Assembly: GCA_913043815.1 (NCBI GenBank)
Contig: CAJWNY010000004.1
Location: forward strand, 1 to 64,000
Source: an uncultured Gammaproteobacteria bacterium
GTDB lineage: Bacteria; Pseudomonadota; Gammaproteobacteria; Pseudomonadales; Azotimanducaceae
Reading direction: 5' to 3'
DNA length: 64,000 nt
Positions 37,577-46,841 of this stretch are shown in pieces. Made by a program: the position numbers and the translations under genes. Below the pieces are notes generated by a model that did no database searches, had not been told where the DNA came from, and saw nothing but the letters and a program-made list of their open reading frames with translations. How positions within the stretch are numbered: position 1 is the stretch's first letter; each line of letters opens with the position of its first letter.

Positions 37577-38545
37577 ATGTCAGATACCAAAGTCCCCGGC
37601 CTTTTTTCTAAGCTAAAATCTGGTTTGGCAAAAACACGCGCCCAACTCGCAGCTGGAGTGGGCATTCTCCTGCTCGGTGAGAAAGAAATCAATGACTCGG
37701 TCTTAGAGGATTTAGAAACTGCGTTGATCACTACCGATGTTGGCTTGGATACAACTCAAGCCATTATCGAAAACCTGAGGCAGCGTGCCCAACGCAGCGA
37801 ATTGGCAAACACGCATGCATTGCATGAAGCTTTGCACGGCCAATTAGTGGAGCGCCTGTTACCTATTACTAAAACTTTTGAACTGCCAGAGAAAAGTACA
37901 GGTATGCCTCGAATCATTTTCTTTGTCGGTGTAAACGGTGTAGGTAAAACTACTACCATCGGTAAGCTGGCAAAGCGCTTTAAGGATGATGGCAAAAGTG
38001 TGTTACTTGCCGCAGGTGACACTTTTCGCGCAGCAGCGGTAGAGCAGCTACAGGAGTGGGGAGTGCGTAATGACATTCCCGTGATTAGCCAGCCTCAAGG
38101 CTCAGACAGCGCATCAGTAGTGTTTGACGCTGTGCAGTCTGCCCAAGCTCGAGATGTAGACTTGTTGCTTGTAGACACAGCCGGCCGTTTGCAGGCTAAA
38201 ACTCAATTAATGGATGAGCTGGAAAAAGTTCAGCGCGTAGTTAAACGGCTAGATCCAGATGCCCCCCATGAAGTGATATTGGTGCTTGATGGCGGCGTTG
38301 GTCAAAATGCTCTTAGCCAAGTTAAGTTATTTGATGAGGCGGTAAAACTTACCGGTTTAGTAGTGACCAAACTTGATGGTACCGCTAAAGCGGGGGTCAT
38401 TTTTGCTGTTGCGAGTGGCTCCGGTGGCGTCCCCAGGGTCCCTCTATATTTTATTGGTGTGGGAGAAGGCGTAGATGATTTACGCCCTTTTAATGCAGAT
38501 GATTTTGTTCAGGCATTGCTGGCCAGTGATCAAGGGGTTGGTTAG
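37577..38545 (+). CDS. ftsY: Signal recognition particle receptor FtsY
   Basis: FtsY (322 residues) docks SRP-ribosome complexes at the membrane through its NG GTPase domain. The N domain starts GLFSKLKSGLAKTRAQLAAG; G1 is GVNGVGKTT (118-126), followed by AAGDTFRAAAVEQLQEWG, LLVDTAGRLQAKTQLMDEL and VVTKLDGTAKAGV. The long acidic A domain seen in E. coli is absent, leaving only the NG core and a short leader; that is common outside enterics. It heads the ftsY-ftsE-ftsX unit. Confidence 0.95.
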   Translation: MSDTKVPGLFSKLKSGLAKTRAQLAAGVGILLLGEKEINDSVLEDLETALITTDVGLDTTQAIIENLRQRAQRSELANTHALHEALHGQLVERLLPITKTFELPEKSTGMPRIIFFVGVNGVGKTTTIGKLAKRFKDDGKSVLLAAGDTFRAAAVEQLQEWGVRNDIPVISQPQGSDSASVVFDAVQSAQARDVDLLLVDTAGRLQAKTQLMDELEKVQRVVKRLDPDAPHEVILVLDGGVGQNALSQVKLFDEAVKLTGLVVTKLDGTAKAGVIFAVASGSGGVPRVPLYFIGVGEGVDDLRPFNADDFVQALLASDQGVG

Positions 38546-38550
38546 ATATA

Positions 38551-39246
38551 ATGGCCAGAATAGTGTTAGAAACCGTAACCAAACAATTTTGCAGCGGTTA
38601 CAAGGCGTTGACAGACGTTTCGGTGGAATTTGACTCTGGGTCCATGACTTTTCTAACCGGGCATTCTGGTGCTGGCAAGAGTACATTTTTGCGTTTGCTG
38701 ATTGGCGCTGATACACCTACTCGAGGTCGAGTACTGGTGGGTGGCGTGAATATCAGCGAATTAAGTGCAAAGCGCATGCCTTGGTATCGACGCAATGTAG
38801 GAGTGGTATTTCAAGATCATCACTTGCTCGCTGATCGGTCTGTATTTGAAAATGTGGCATTGCCGCTCCGTATCGGGCACTTTCCTACAAAAGAGATCGC
38901 TCCCCGAGTAAGAGGGGCGTTAAGTGCCTTAGATTTACTGGATAAAGAAAAACTTCTGCCGGGCTTTTTGTCTACCGGGGAGCAACAGCGCGTGGGCATC
39001 GCCCGTGCTGTTGTGAATAGACCTAAAATTTTACTCGCAGATGAACCAACGGGTAACTTAGATCCAGATTTATCGCAGACGATAATGGATCTTTTCAGCC
39101 AATTCAGGGAGATTGGCACCACGGTTATTATCGCCACGCATGACATAGAGTTAGTGAAAAATATGGGTCAACCCACACTCAAACTGGTTGCAGGGTGTCT
39201 TGAAGACCCGATTGCCGCGCAAACAAAAGTAACTGAGTTTAATTGA
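38551..39246 (+). CDS. ftsE: Cell division ATP-binding protein FtsE
   Basis: FtsE (231 residues) is the ATPase of the FtsEX complex that controls amidase activation at the septum. Walker A is GHSGAGKST (37-45), the Q-loop reads VVFQDHHLLADR, and Walker B is ILLADEPTGNLD. The ABC signature is LSTGEQQRVGIARAVV, with Thr at the third position where FtsE and most ABC proteins have LSGGEQ. The rest is ordinary. It starts 6 bases after ftsY. Confidence 0.96.
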   Translation: MARIVLETVTKQFCSGYKALTDVSVEFDSGSMTFLTGHSGAGKSTFLRLLIGADTPTRGRVLVGGVNISELSAKRMPWYRRNVGVVFQDHHLLADRSVFENVALPLRIGHFPTKEIAPRVRGALSALDLLDKEKLLPGFLSTGEQQRVGIARAVVNRPKILLADEPTGNLDPDLSQTIMDLFSQFREIGTTVIIATHDIELVKNMGQPTLKLVAGCLEDPIAAQTKVTEFN

Positions 39247-39264
39247 TGAAAAATCAGGTGCATT

Positions 39265-40242
39265 TTGTTTAGCAAGAAAACAGACCGCCTTGACCCTTGG
39301 GCTAAGCCATCAGGTGGTTTTAACAATTGGCTAAAGGATCATGGGCGCACGTTTAATGATACGACGCTATATGTAAGCCAGCGCTTGGCTAGCAGCTTAT
39401 TTGTTTGGTTTTTAGTCGGTATCGCTCTAGCGCTTCCCGGCATACTTTGGCTAGCTCAAGTGAACCTCCATGTGGTTGGCGAGGGCTGGCAGGGTCGGGC
39501 AGGGTTGACCTTGTACTTCGAAGCCGGTGTTAAACCCTCCAAGATAGAGGCAGTTTTAAAAGACTTGAAAAAAATCCAGGTGGCCGACAAAACGGCGCTA
39601 ACAACATCTGATCAGGCGCTAAAAGATTTTGTCGCTCAAACATCGGGCTCCCTTGAGTTGCGTAACATTTTAGCTAGCCTCGATGAAAACCCGCTACCTG
39701 CGTCCATCCAAATTACTAGCCGCGAGGGCGCAGACTTTATCGAGCTTGAAAGCCTGCAAAGGCAGTTACGAGCTAAACCTCAGGTCAACGACGTAATCAT
39801 TGAAAAGACTTGGTTGGAGCGTTTGCGTGATATTACAAGTTTGTTAAACCGGCTAGGTTGGATATTGGGCTTGCTATTTGGTCTGGGGGCGATCTTTGTC
39901 ACTTCCGCATCTGTACGTTTAGCCATAGAGTCGCGCTTGGAAGAGTTGCTCGTTTTGGCCCTTGTAGGTGCAACCAAGGGGCAAATGCGTCGACCATTCA
40001 TTTATTTCGGAGCCTGTTATGGCTTAGGCGGTGGTGTGATGGCAGTGATGTTTTTAGCACTCATTCTTAATGCAATTGAAGGGCCGCTGCAGGCGCTGCT
40101 TAGCAGTTATCAAGTACCACTGGTCGTCCAAGGCTTCGACAGCCAGTTTTTAATGAGCATACTGGGAATAGGTATTGTTCTGGGTGTAATAGGTGCTTGG
40201 GTGGCGGTACGGCAACGTTTATACAGCGCGCAATTCCTGTAG
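39265..40242 (+). CDS. ftsX: Cell division protein FtsX
   Basis: FtsX (325 residues) is the membrane partner of FtsE. It has an N-terminal cytoplasmic tail, a first membrane helix at about residues 46-68, a large periplasmic domain that binds the amidase activator, and three C-terminal helices including LGWILGLLFGLGAIFVTSAS. The conserved cytoplasmic segment SRLEELLVLALVGATKGQMR with RRPFIYFGACYG is present. TTG start is chosen for the CAGGTG site just upstream and the 18-base gap after ftsE. Confidence 0.94.
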   Translation: MFSKKTDRLDPWAKPSGGFNNWLKDHGRTFNDTTLYVSQRLASSLFVWFLVGIALALPGILWLAQVNLHVVGEGWQGRAGLTLYFEAGVKPSKIEAVLKDLKKIQVADKTALTTSDQALKDFVAQTSGSLELRNILASLDENPLPASIQITSREGADFIELESLQRQLRAKPQVNDVIIEKTWLERLRDITSLLNRLGWILGLLFGLGAIFVTSASVRLAIESRLEELLVLALVGATKGQMRRPFIYFGACYGLGGGVMAVMFLALILNAIEGPLQALLSSYQVPLVVQGFDSQFLMSILGIGIVLGVIGAWVAVRQRLYSAQFL

Positions 40243-40319
40243 TGGTAGTTTCTTTGCAACGCTGCGCGGCCTTCCCGGTTTTGAGCAACTTTTGTCAAGA
40301 TTTGTGGAACTTATTTTTG

Positions 40320-40346
40320 TTAGCACTCATTAAGTTAGAGTGCTAA
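40320..40346 (+). promoter_or_regulatory. Perfect CIRCE operator upstream of rpoH
   Basis: TTAGCACTC-N9-GAGTGCTAA is an exact match to the CIRCE inverted repeat bound by the HrcA repressor (9-9-9 spacing). It lies 33 bases before the rpoH ATG and overlaps a candidate -10 box TAATAT at 40344-40349, so repression of rpoH by HrcA at normal temperature is a likely mechanism. Confidence 0.93.
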
Positions 40347-40379
40347 TATTATGTTTATCGTGTTACCGGAAGTATCACC

Positions 40380-41231
40380 ATGACAACAAATATTATGGCA
40401 ATGCCAAGCATCGCTCCAGGCCGCGACCTCGATGCCTATTTACGTACAATCAGCCAATTTCCCATTCTCAAACCGGAGGAGGAAAAGTTACTTGCTGAGC
40501 GGTTTTATGCTGATCAAGATCTGGATGCCGCCCGCGAATTAGTGATGTGCCATCTGCGCTTTGTGGTTCACCTTGCTCGTTCTTATAAAGGCTATGGGCT
40601 TTCTCAAGCGGATTTAATCCAAGAGGGTAATGTAGGGTTGATGAAAGCCGTGAAAAGGTTCGACCCTAACGTAGGCGTACGTTTAATTTCCTTTGCAGTG
40701 CATTGGATTAAGGCCGAAATTCACGAATACATTCTGCGCAATTGGCGCATAGTCAAAGTTGCTACAACCAAATCACAACGGAAGTTGTTTTTCAATCTTC
40801 GTGGTGCCAAGCGCAGCAGTGCCTGGTTAAGTTTGTCAGAGACCCAAGCTATCGCTGAAGATTTAGGTGTTTCTGCGGCGGAAGTTACGCGCATGGAAGG
40901 CCGGCTGAGCGCAAGTGATATGGCATTCGATGGGTTTGGTATAGATGAAGAATCTGCAACCGCGCCAATGCATTTTTTGGCCTCGGCGGCGCCAGATCCA
41001 GCTGATCTTGTGGCAGATGAGCACATGCAACAAGACGCTAGCCTTCGCCTCAGCTCTGGACTTGCAGGTCTAGATGAGCGTAGCCGAGATATATTACAGC
41101 AGCGCTGGTTGAGCGATGACAAGTCTACGCTGCACCAACTCGCCGCTGAATACGGCGTCTCTGCTGAACGCATTCGACAGCTGGAAAAAAACGCAATGAA
41201 GAAACTCAAGCTGGCCATTACTGCAGACTAA
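40380..41231 (+). CDS. rpoH: Heat-shock sigma factor RpoH (sigma-32)
   Basis: RpoH (283 residues) directs transcription of chaperone and protease genes. Region 2 reads HLRFVVHLARSYKGYGLSQA, then DLIQEGNVGLMKAVKRFDPN; the RpoH box QRKLFFNLRGAKR, which separates this family from sigma-70, is intact; region 4 ends with LHQLAAEYGVSAERIRQLEK. CCGGAAG gives the ribosome site. Downstream of ftsEX as in Pseudomonas and E. coli. A CIRCE site upstream points to HrcA control. Confidence 0.97.
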   Translation: MTTNIMAMPSIAPGRDLDAYLRTISQFPILKPEEEKLLAERFYADQDLDAARELVMCHLRFVVHLARSYKGYGLSQADLIQEGNVGLMKAVKRFDPNVGVRLISFAVHWIKAEIHEYILRNWRIVKVATTKSQRKLFFNLRGAKRSSAWLSLSETQAIAEDLGVSAAEVTRMEGRLSASDMAFDGFGIDEESATAPMHFLASAAPDPADLVADEHMQQDASLRLSSGLAGLDERSRDILQQRWLSDDKSTLHQLAAEYGVSAERIRQLEKNAMKKLKLAITAD

Positions 41232-41234
41232 TAA

Positions 41235-41609
41235 ATGGCCAAATTGTTCATTTTTATAGGAGGCTCTCTAGGCCTTCTCGGGGTTGTGCTTGGTGCCTTT
41301 GGCGCTCATGCTTTGAAGGAGCGCCTCTCTGAATCTGGTCTTTCTAGTTGGGAGACCGCTGTCTCCTACCAGATGTATCATGCGCTAGTTTTACTCTTCG
41401 TCGGCTTATGGTTGCTGCTCGACGGCCCCACCTCGCTGCGTTACGCAGGAGTACTTTTTATGGTCGGCATCGTACTTTTCAGCGGTAGCATTTTTGCATT
41501 GGTTTTAGGCGCGGGTTCCTGGTTGGGCCCTTTGACACCGCTAGGTGGTGTAACTTTGATAGCTGCATGGACCACTCTCATATATTCTGCTCTCGCCATT
41601 AATAAATAA
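41235..41609 (+). CDS. DUF423 family small membrane protein (YgdD-like)
   Basis: The 124-residue protein has four predicted membrane helices and the DUF423 pattern GAFGAHALKERLSESGLSSW plus YQMYHALVLLFVGLWLLL. Its function is not known to me. Three bases separate it from rpoH, so it is probably co-transcribed and may be heat-inducible. Confidence 0.88.
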   Translation: MAKLFIFIGGSLGLLGVVLGAFGAHALKERLSESGLSSWETAVSYQMYHALVLLFVGLWLLLDGPTSLRYAGVLFMVGIVLFSGSIFALVLGAGSWLGPLTPLGGVTLIAAWTTLIYSALAINK

Positions 41610-41641
41610 GTCGGTACCTCAGTTTTTGGGAGAAATTTTTA

Positions 41642-42376
41642 GTGCCACAGCAAGATTCGGCCAGTAATCAAAACGCCGACATGTCTTTGTACAGCGACGT
41701 CGAGCATAGCTATATCCGTCGTCGCGGCCGTTTTACTAAGGCCCAAGCCAGTGCGCTCGAGCGCCTAGCACAACACTACCGCATGTCTACTCAGGAAATA
41801 AATACCGACCTTCGCGAATTAGGCATCGAAATTGGTTTTGGGATGGGACATGAACTCATTGTTTGGGGCCAAGAGCAGCCGCAAAAACTACTCTTGGGCA
41901 TTGAGCTTTATCAGCCAGGCATAGGCTCTATGCTCTCTAGACTAGAAAATCTCAAAATTGGAAATGTTGCTCTTGTAGATGAACCGGCACAGAAAGTGTT
42001 AGCTGAACTAACGCCTAAGTCGGTATCGGAAATAAGAATATTTTTCCCTGATCCTTGGCCCAAAAAGCGTCACCTAAAGCGCAGACTAATTCAGCCCGAA
42101 TTTTTAGAGCAAATGCTTGTTGTACTGAAACCCATGGGTATTGCTAGACTCGCAACGGATTGGGCTGAATATGGAGAGTGGATGGCGGAACATTTCGCCA
42201 TGAACACGAACTTTAAATGCGAGCTCGACGCAATCAGAGATCCAATTCTGGCTGAGAGTGGCCTGACAACATCGCTGGATTCGCTCGGAGCAGTTCGCGG
42301 CAGAACAAAATTTGAAACGCGCGGAGAGAAGCTGGGCCACCGTATTCGTGATTTCACGTATCGTCGTGTTAGTTAA
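41642..42376 (+). CDS. trmB: tRNA (guanine-N7)-methyltransferase TrmB
   Basis: TrmB (244 residues) installs m7G46 in tRNA. The start region SYIRRRGRFTKAQASALERL is typical, the SAM motif is IEIGFGMGHELI, and the catalytic region is IRIFFPDPWPKKRHLKRRLI. GTG start is chosen after a GGGAGAAA site; no ATG fits the length. Its end overlaps the convergent hemW stop by 8 bases. Confidence 0.95.
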   Translation: MPQQDSASNQNADMSLYSDVEHSYIRRRGRFTKAQASALERLAQHYRMSTQEINTDLRELGIEIGFGMGHELIVWGQEQPQKLLLGIELYQPGIGSMLSRLENLKIGNVALVDEPAQKVLAELTPKSVSEIRIFFPDPWPKKRHLKRRLIQPEFLEQMLVVLKPMGIARLATDWAEYGEWMAEHFAMNTNFKCELDAIRDPILAESGLTTSLDSLGAVRGRTKFETRGEKLGHRIRDFTYRRVS

Positions 42377-43502
42377 CAAACTCTTCCAATACAGTATCTA
42401 GATAGCGAAGTCCGAGTTCGGTCGTACTGCACCGGTCGGTCCGGACTAACCCTTGGGCGACAAGTCGATCCCATTGGGGCTTTATTTCCTGCCAATCTAA
42501 ACCAGTTTTTTCAGTAAACGTTTCCGTGCCGGTGCCATCGATTAGACGCAGGGCGTTCATCATGAATTCTAACGGCAGCTGTTCTTTGGTCACTTTTTGC
42601 ACCGAAATTTTTTCAGGCTCGTCTAGATAAAGCCGTGGCTGCGAGGCTTTTTGCGTGCGTAGAATTTGCCCCCTCTCGCTGACCTTTCCATGGGCACCAG
42701 CGCCTAAGCCTACGTAATCTCCAAATGACCAGTAATTAATATTGTGTTGGCAGTAGGCTGACTCTTTTGCATACGCTGAAATCTCATATCGGTGATAGCC
42801 TTGAGCGGTAAGCAATTCATTACCCTTGGTCTCTATTTCAGCGAGAACCCCATCTATGGGTAGCAGGGGTGGCCGTTTAGCAAACTCTGTTTTCGCTTCT
42901 ATGGTTAGCTGATACCAAGAAATGTGCGGGGGGGATAGTGCAATGGCGCTCTCTAGATCAAAAAGAGCGTCTTTTAGGCTTTGGCCGGGCAGACCCCACA
43001 TTAGGTCGATGTTGATGTTTGCGAAACCGGCCGACCTGGCTCTGGCAACGGCTGCGACTGTTTCAGCAGAATTGTGCACTCGGCCGAGTTTAGCGAGTTG
43101 ACTGTTTTGAAAAGACTGAGCGCCAATAGACAAGCGGTTGATCCCAGCACTTAGATAATGCTCAAAGTCTGTATATTCTTGAGTGCCTGGGTTCGCCTCC
43201 ATGGTGACTTCAGCGTCCGCCGCAATGGGTAAATGCTTCAGCAGCGTTGCCATGAGTTTAGGTTTAAAAAGGCTGGGCGTACCACCGCCAAAGAAAACCG
43301 TTTTAAAGCCGTCCTCCAAAAATTCCGTGTTCGCTAATGGAGAAAAAGTATCTGCCGACTGAAGCTGCCAATCCTTTAGCAACGAATCCAGATACCTTTG
43401 CTGATCAACATCACCTTTGAGTGGATGAGAATTAAAATCACAATAGGGACATTTTTTGACACACCAAGGAAAGTGAATGTACAGCCCCGGGTTACTAAGC
43501 AT
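42369..43502 (-). CDS. hemW: Radical SAM heme chaperone HemW
   Basis: HemW (377 residues) is the HemN-like radical SAM protein that delivers heme to membrane enzymes. The cluster motif CVKKCPYCDFNSH and the family blocks VFFGGGTPSLFKP, EANPGTQEYTDF and RLSIGAQSFQ are present, with the HemW-type GLGAGAHGKVSERG near the end. It is the last gene of the leftward gshB-to-hemW block and starts 8 bases inside the end of rdgB. Confidence 0.93.
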   Translation of the reverse strand: MLSNPGLYIHFPWCVKKCPYCDFNSHPLKGDVDQQRYLDSLLKDWQLQSADTFSPLANTEFLEDGFKTVFFGGGTPSLFKPKLMATLLKHLPIAADAEVTMEANPGTQEYTDFEHYLSAGINRLSIGAQSFQNSQLAKLGRVHNSAETVAAVARARSAGFANINIDLMWGLPGQSLKDALFDLESAIALSPPHISWYQLTIEAKTEFAKRPPLLPIDGVLAEIETKGNELLTAQGYHRYEISAYAKESAYCQHNINYWSFGDYVGLGAGAHGKVSERGQILRTQKASQPRLYLDEPEKISVQKVTKEQLPLEFMMNALRLIDGTGTETFTEKTGLDWQEIKPQWDRLVAQGLVRTDRCSTTELGLRYLDTVLEEFVN

Positions 43503-44094
43503 TTAAAGTAAGACTTACCGACAACTGTTTAACAAGGTCCCGACTGGCTTGGCCGCGATGGCTAATTTGATTCTTAATCTCTGCAGGCAGCTCAGCAGCG
43601 CTGCTTTTATGACTGGCGACAAAAAACAAAGAGTCATAGCCAAATCCTCCTTCACCTTGAGGAGCGGCAAGAATTTCGCCCCACCACTGGCCGTGGGCTA
43701 TAATGGGCGTTGGGTCTTGGGGGTAGCGTAAAAATACCATACAACAAAAAAAGTAGGCGGCGCGCGAAACTTGGTCAGCTAATTGGGCAAGCAATACCTT
43801 GTTATTTTCCGTATCAGTGGCATCTATGTGAGCAAAGCGAGCCGAATGTATGCCAGGGCGGCCGTCTAACGCGGGTACAACCAAGCCGCTGTCGTCTGCA
43901 ATGGCCGGCAGGGCAGACGCTGAGCTCACTGATCTGGCCTTAATAAGGGCGTTTTCTACAAACGTGGCACCATTTTCCACGGGGCTTGGAATATCTGTGT
44001 CGGTTTGATTTTCAAGTTGTAACCCCAGGGGTCCCAGCAAGCGGCGCATCTCAACAATTTTTCCGTTATTCCGGGTGCCGAGCATTACCTTCAT
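43495..44094 (-). CDS. rdgB: dITP/XTP pyrophosphatase RdgB
   Basis: RdgB (199 residues) hydrolyses non-canonical purine nucleoside triphosphates, keeping dITP and dXTP out of DNA. LGTRNNGKIVEMRRLL starts the protein, FVENALIKARSVSSASALPA with IADDSGLVVPALDGRPGIHS holds the catalytic acids, and GGFGYDSLFFV with the tail NQISHRGQA completes it. ATG overlaps the stop of the DUF4426 gene by 1 base. Confidence 0.96.
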   Translation of the reverse strand: MKVMLGTRNNGKIVEMRRLLGPLGLQLENQTDTDIPSPVENGATFVENALIKARSVSSASALPAIADDSGLVVPALDGRPGIHSARFAHIDATDTENNKVLLAQLADQVSRAAYFFCCMVFLRYPQDPTPIIAHGQWWGEILAAPQGEGGFGYDSLFFVASHKSSAAELPAEIKNQISHRGQASRDLVKQLSVSLTLNA

Positions 44095-44531
44095 TATTCA
44101 GCCCAATAAAGTTTTTGATTGAACTTCAGTAATGTTGATTTGCCGTCTGGTGCGGTGGCTTCAATTTTAATTCGATGTACTTCTTGGTCAGCAAAGCGTA
44201 GCTCTGCAAGGTAATAAATGGCGTCGCCTTCAGTAACTTGCTCAAAATCCAAATCTTGCAATTGGCCCAACAAATTTTGACTCTCGCCGGTAATTTTAGC
44301 TTGCACTGGTTTTTTTTCGCCATTGAGGATGGACACGTTGACCAACGCGCGGTCTTTGCCACGAGAAATTTTGTATTGCGCTGCGATATTCGATTTTAGC
44401 ATGGTTGTAGGAATTACAATGTAGTGAAGTTCGTACTGACCAAAGCGCTGCATTTTTTCTGCTATGCTGATCGGGCTAAAAATTATCGCTGCTACTGAAA
44501 ACAAAAACGTTAATGTTATTTTTATAGTCAT
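44094..44531 (-). CDS. DUF4426 exported protein
   Basis: The 145-residue product has a signal peptide (ITLTFLFSVAAIIFSPISIA) and then a beta-rich domain starting EKMQRFGQYELHYIVIPTTM, the DUF4426 pattern. It sits between rdgB and metW as does a similar gene in Pseudomonas. The function is unknown; placement among methionine and nucleotide genes gives no firm clue. Secreted or periplasmic location is inferred from the signal peptide. Confidence 0.82.
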   Translation of the reverse strand: MTIKITLTFLFSVAAIIFSPISIAEKMQRFGQYELHYIVIPTTMLKSNIAAQYKISRGKDRALVNVSILNGEKKPVQAKITGESQNLLGQLQDLDFEQVTEGDAIYYLAELRFADQEVHRIKIEATAPDGKSTLLKFNQKLYWAE

Positions 44532-45124
44532 GAAGACTTTCCTAGTCGATAAAATGCGTAGGTGCCAAAAAAGTTGGGCGCCCAGTTAATAAATTTTTTC
44601 TCCTGATGGTTCGCGTTGACCACCCGACGCTGAATTATATTTATAGATTCAGCAGCACAAAGTTGCTCGAAGTCAGTGAATGTGCAGAGGTGAATGTTGG
44701 GAGTGTCGAACCAGTTATGTGGCAGTTGCTTCGAGACCGGCATCACACCGCTTAGAGCTAATTGGGCGCGGCATCTCCAATGAGCAAAATTAGGGAAAGT
44801 GACAATGCATTCCTCGCCAATGCGCAGCATGTCTCTAACTAGTTCTCTTGGCGCTTTGACCGCTTGCAGTGCGTCGGTCATTACGACCATATCAAAGCTA
44901 GCGTCGACAAAGTTGCTGAGGCCTTGGTCTAAGTCTTGTTCAATAACATTCACACCTTTGCGCACGCAAGTGCGTATGTTTTCCTCGTCTCTATCCAAGC
45001 CGTAACCGTTTACACGCTTGTCGCGTTGCAGGTGATCAAGTAATTCACCTTCGCCACAACCTAAGTCTAATACGCGAGCGCCTGGGTTAATTAACGTAGC
45101 AATGAGTTTCAGGTCACCTCTCAT
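44528..45124 (-). CDS. metW: Methionine biosynthesis protein MetW
   Basis: MetW (198 residues) is a methyltransferase-fold protein needed with MetX for O-acylhomoserine formation. The start [20 protein letters not shown] with [11 protein letters not shown] is typical of MetW, followed by [20 protein letters not shown] and [10 protein letters not shown]. Its ATG overlaps the metX TGA (ATGA), which fits a requirement for equal amounts of the two proteins. Confidence 0.94.
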   Translation of the reverse strand: MRGDLKLIATLINPGARVLDLGCGEGELLDHLQRDKRVNGYGLDRDEENIRTCVRKGVNVIEQDLDQGLSNFVDASFDMVVMTDALQAVKAPRELVRDMLRIGEECIVTFPNFAHWRCRAQLALSGVMPVSKQLPHNWFDTPNIHLCTFTDFEQLCAAESINIIQRRVVNANHQEKKFINWAPNFFGTYAFYRLGKSS

Positions 45125-46305
45125 GCCCCCCCCTCGTTTTTTATACCCAATTGCTTTGGAGAGCTTTCAAATTCTTCGAGGGAGCGTTGCAGAAACGCAC
45201 GGAGGACTTTTGTATATCTATCAAGGGGCAGTAAGAACGAGTCGTGCCCGTGCTCAGATTCGATGATGGCGCTGGCAACATTTTTTCTAGCCCTAATTAG
45301 CGCATCGACTATCTCTTGAGATCTTTCAGGCGAAAATCGCCAGTCTGTAGAAAAAGAAAGCACCAAAAACTTGGCTTTGGTTTTCCTCAGTGCTCTAGTG
45401 AGATCGCCATCAAATTCTCGAGCCGGATCGAAATAGTCTAGGGCTCGGGTCATCAAAAGATAGGTGTTGGCATCAAAATACTGCGTGAATGCTCTTCCTT
45501 GATAATGAAGGTAGCTCTCTACTTGGAACTCAACATTAGCGCCTTGTTCAAAGTCGCCAGATTTAATGTCGCGGTCAAACTTGGTTTTCATCCCGTCTTC
45601 TGAAAGATAAGTAACGTGACCAACCATTCTCGCAAGCATTAGTCCGTTCTCAGGATTCTTATTAAATTGTCGGTAATTTCCTGCGCAGTAATCTTCATCT
45701 GTTGTGATGGCTTGTCTGGCGATTTCGTTAAACGCGATATTTTGCGCGGACAACTTGGCTGCCGAGGCTATCAGGACAGCTGAATAAAGCCTTGCTGGGA
45801 AGTCGATACTCCACTGCATTGCCTGCATGCCGCCAAGGCTACCGCCAATTACCGCGGCAAATTTTTGGATTCCGAGGTGGTCGGCTAGGTGTGATTGACT
45901 AGCCACCCAATCTTTAACCACAACATTGGGAAAGCTTGGGCCGAATATTTCGCCTGTCATTGGGTCAATGGAATTTGGCCCTGTGCTGCCATGACAGCCA
46001 CCTAAGTTGTTCAGACTTAGGACGAAAAACTGGTCTGTATCAATGCACTTTCCTGGTCCAATACATGCATCCCACCATCCTGGTTTCGCGTCATCTGCCG
46101 CATGAAAACCCGCCGCATGATGGTGGCCTGATAATGCGTGACAGATAAGTATTGCGTTAGATTTTTCAGCATTTAGGGTGCCGTAAGTTTCGAACACCAA
46201 TTCGTATCCATGCAACACGTCGCCGTTTTGCAATAAAAATGGCTGGGAGTGGTGATAGAGTTGGGGGTCAATTAGGCCCACCGAATTTTCTCTAGAGCGA
46301 CTCAT
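45121..46305 (-). CDS. metX: Homoserine O-acyltransferase MetX
   Basis: MetX (394 residues) acylates homoserine, the entry step of methionine synthesis. It has the alpha/beta hydrolase fold with [15 protein letters not shown], the nucleophile region [20 protein letters not shown] and the late Asp/His pair ([13 protein letters not shown] and [11 protein letters not shown]). In gammaproteobacteria with an adjacent metW this family often uses succinyl-CoA rather than acetyl-CoA, but the donor cannot be settled here by eye. Confidence 0.94.
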   Translation of the reverse strand: MSRSRENSVGLIDPQLYHHSQPFLLQNGDVLHGYELVFETYGTLNAEKSNAILICHALSGHHHAAGFHAADDAKPGWWDACIGPGKCIDTDQFFVLSLNNLGGCHGSTGPNSIDPMTGEIFGPSFPNVVVKDWVASQSHLADHLGIQKFAAVIGGSLGGMQAMQWSIDFPARLYSAVLIASAAKLSAQNIAFNEIARQAITTDEDYCAGNYRQFNKNPENGLMLARMVGHVTYLSEDGMKTKFDRDIKSGDFEQGANVEFQVESYLHYQGRAFTQYFDANTYLLMTRALDYFDPAREFDGDLTRALRKTKAKFLVLSFSTDWRFSPERSQEIVDALIRARKNVASAIIESEHGHDSFLLPLDRYTKVLRAFLQRSLEEFESSPKQLGIKNEGGA

Positions 46306-46841
46306 TAGATGAAGGCGTACGCGTTAGGTAGCGATCTTTGCGCGATAGACAGCATCAAAATAACCACCATAGGTGAAAAATCTAAGGGTCCCATTGAAGG
46401 CAATACGCTTCTGATTGGACTTATTAGTGGGTCTACTAATTGATCTAATAGCGCCAAACCGGGGTGGCTATTGCCTTGGGAGACAAAGCTCGCAATAACA
46501 ATGATCAGCATTGACCACCAATAAAAATCTACCAAAACAGAGAGTGTTCGGACGATTCCGAAAATAGCGTATTGGCCTATTGATAGGCCTCCCATGCTAA
46601 TAAGAGCTACGAAAACAATGCCCATAATCAAGGCCATTAGTAACGTCGCTAAGTCAAATTTACCTGTAGCAGGTAAAAGTTTTCGCAGTGGCGCGGCGAG
46701 TGGATCACTGCCTTTAATCAGGGCTTGGCTGATGGGATTATAGAAGTCGGCACTGCTGGCCTGCAGTAAAAACCTTACAAGAAAAAGCAATGTGGCTAGC
46801 CGCATAATCAAGTCGATGATTAGGATGAGTGTCTGGGTCAT
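46305..46841 (-). CDS. yggT: YggT family membrane protein
   Basis: This 178-residue protein consists of two repeated YggT units, each with a hydrophobic helix pair and the motif F.NPI/P.L; visible examples are [20 protein letters not shown] and [20 protein letters not shown]. Members are linked to osmotic adaptation in E. coli; the molecular role is unclear. It lies between proC and metX with ATGA and TAATG overlaps at its two ends. Confidence 0.92.
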   Translation of the reverse strand: MTQTLILIIDLIMRLATLLFLVRFLLQASSADFYNPISQALIKGSDPLAAPLRKLLPATGKFDLATLLMALIMGIVFVALISMGGLSIGQYAIFGIVRTLSVLVDFYWWSMLIIVIASFVSQGNSHPGLALLDQLVDPLISPIRSVLPSMGPLDFSPMVVILMLSIAQRSLPNAYAFI

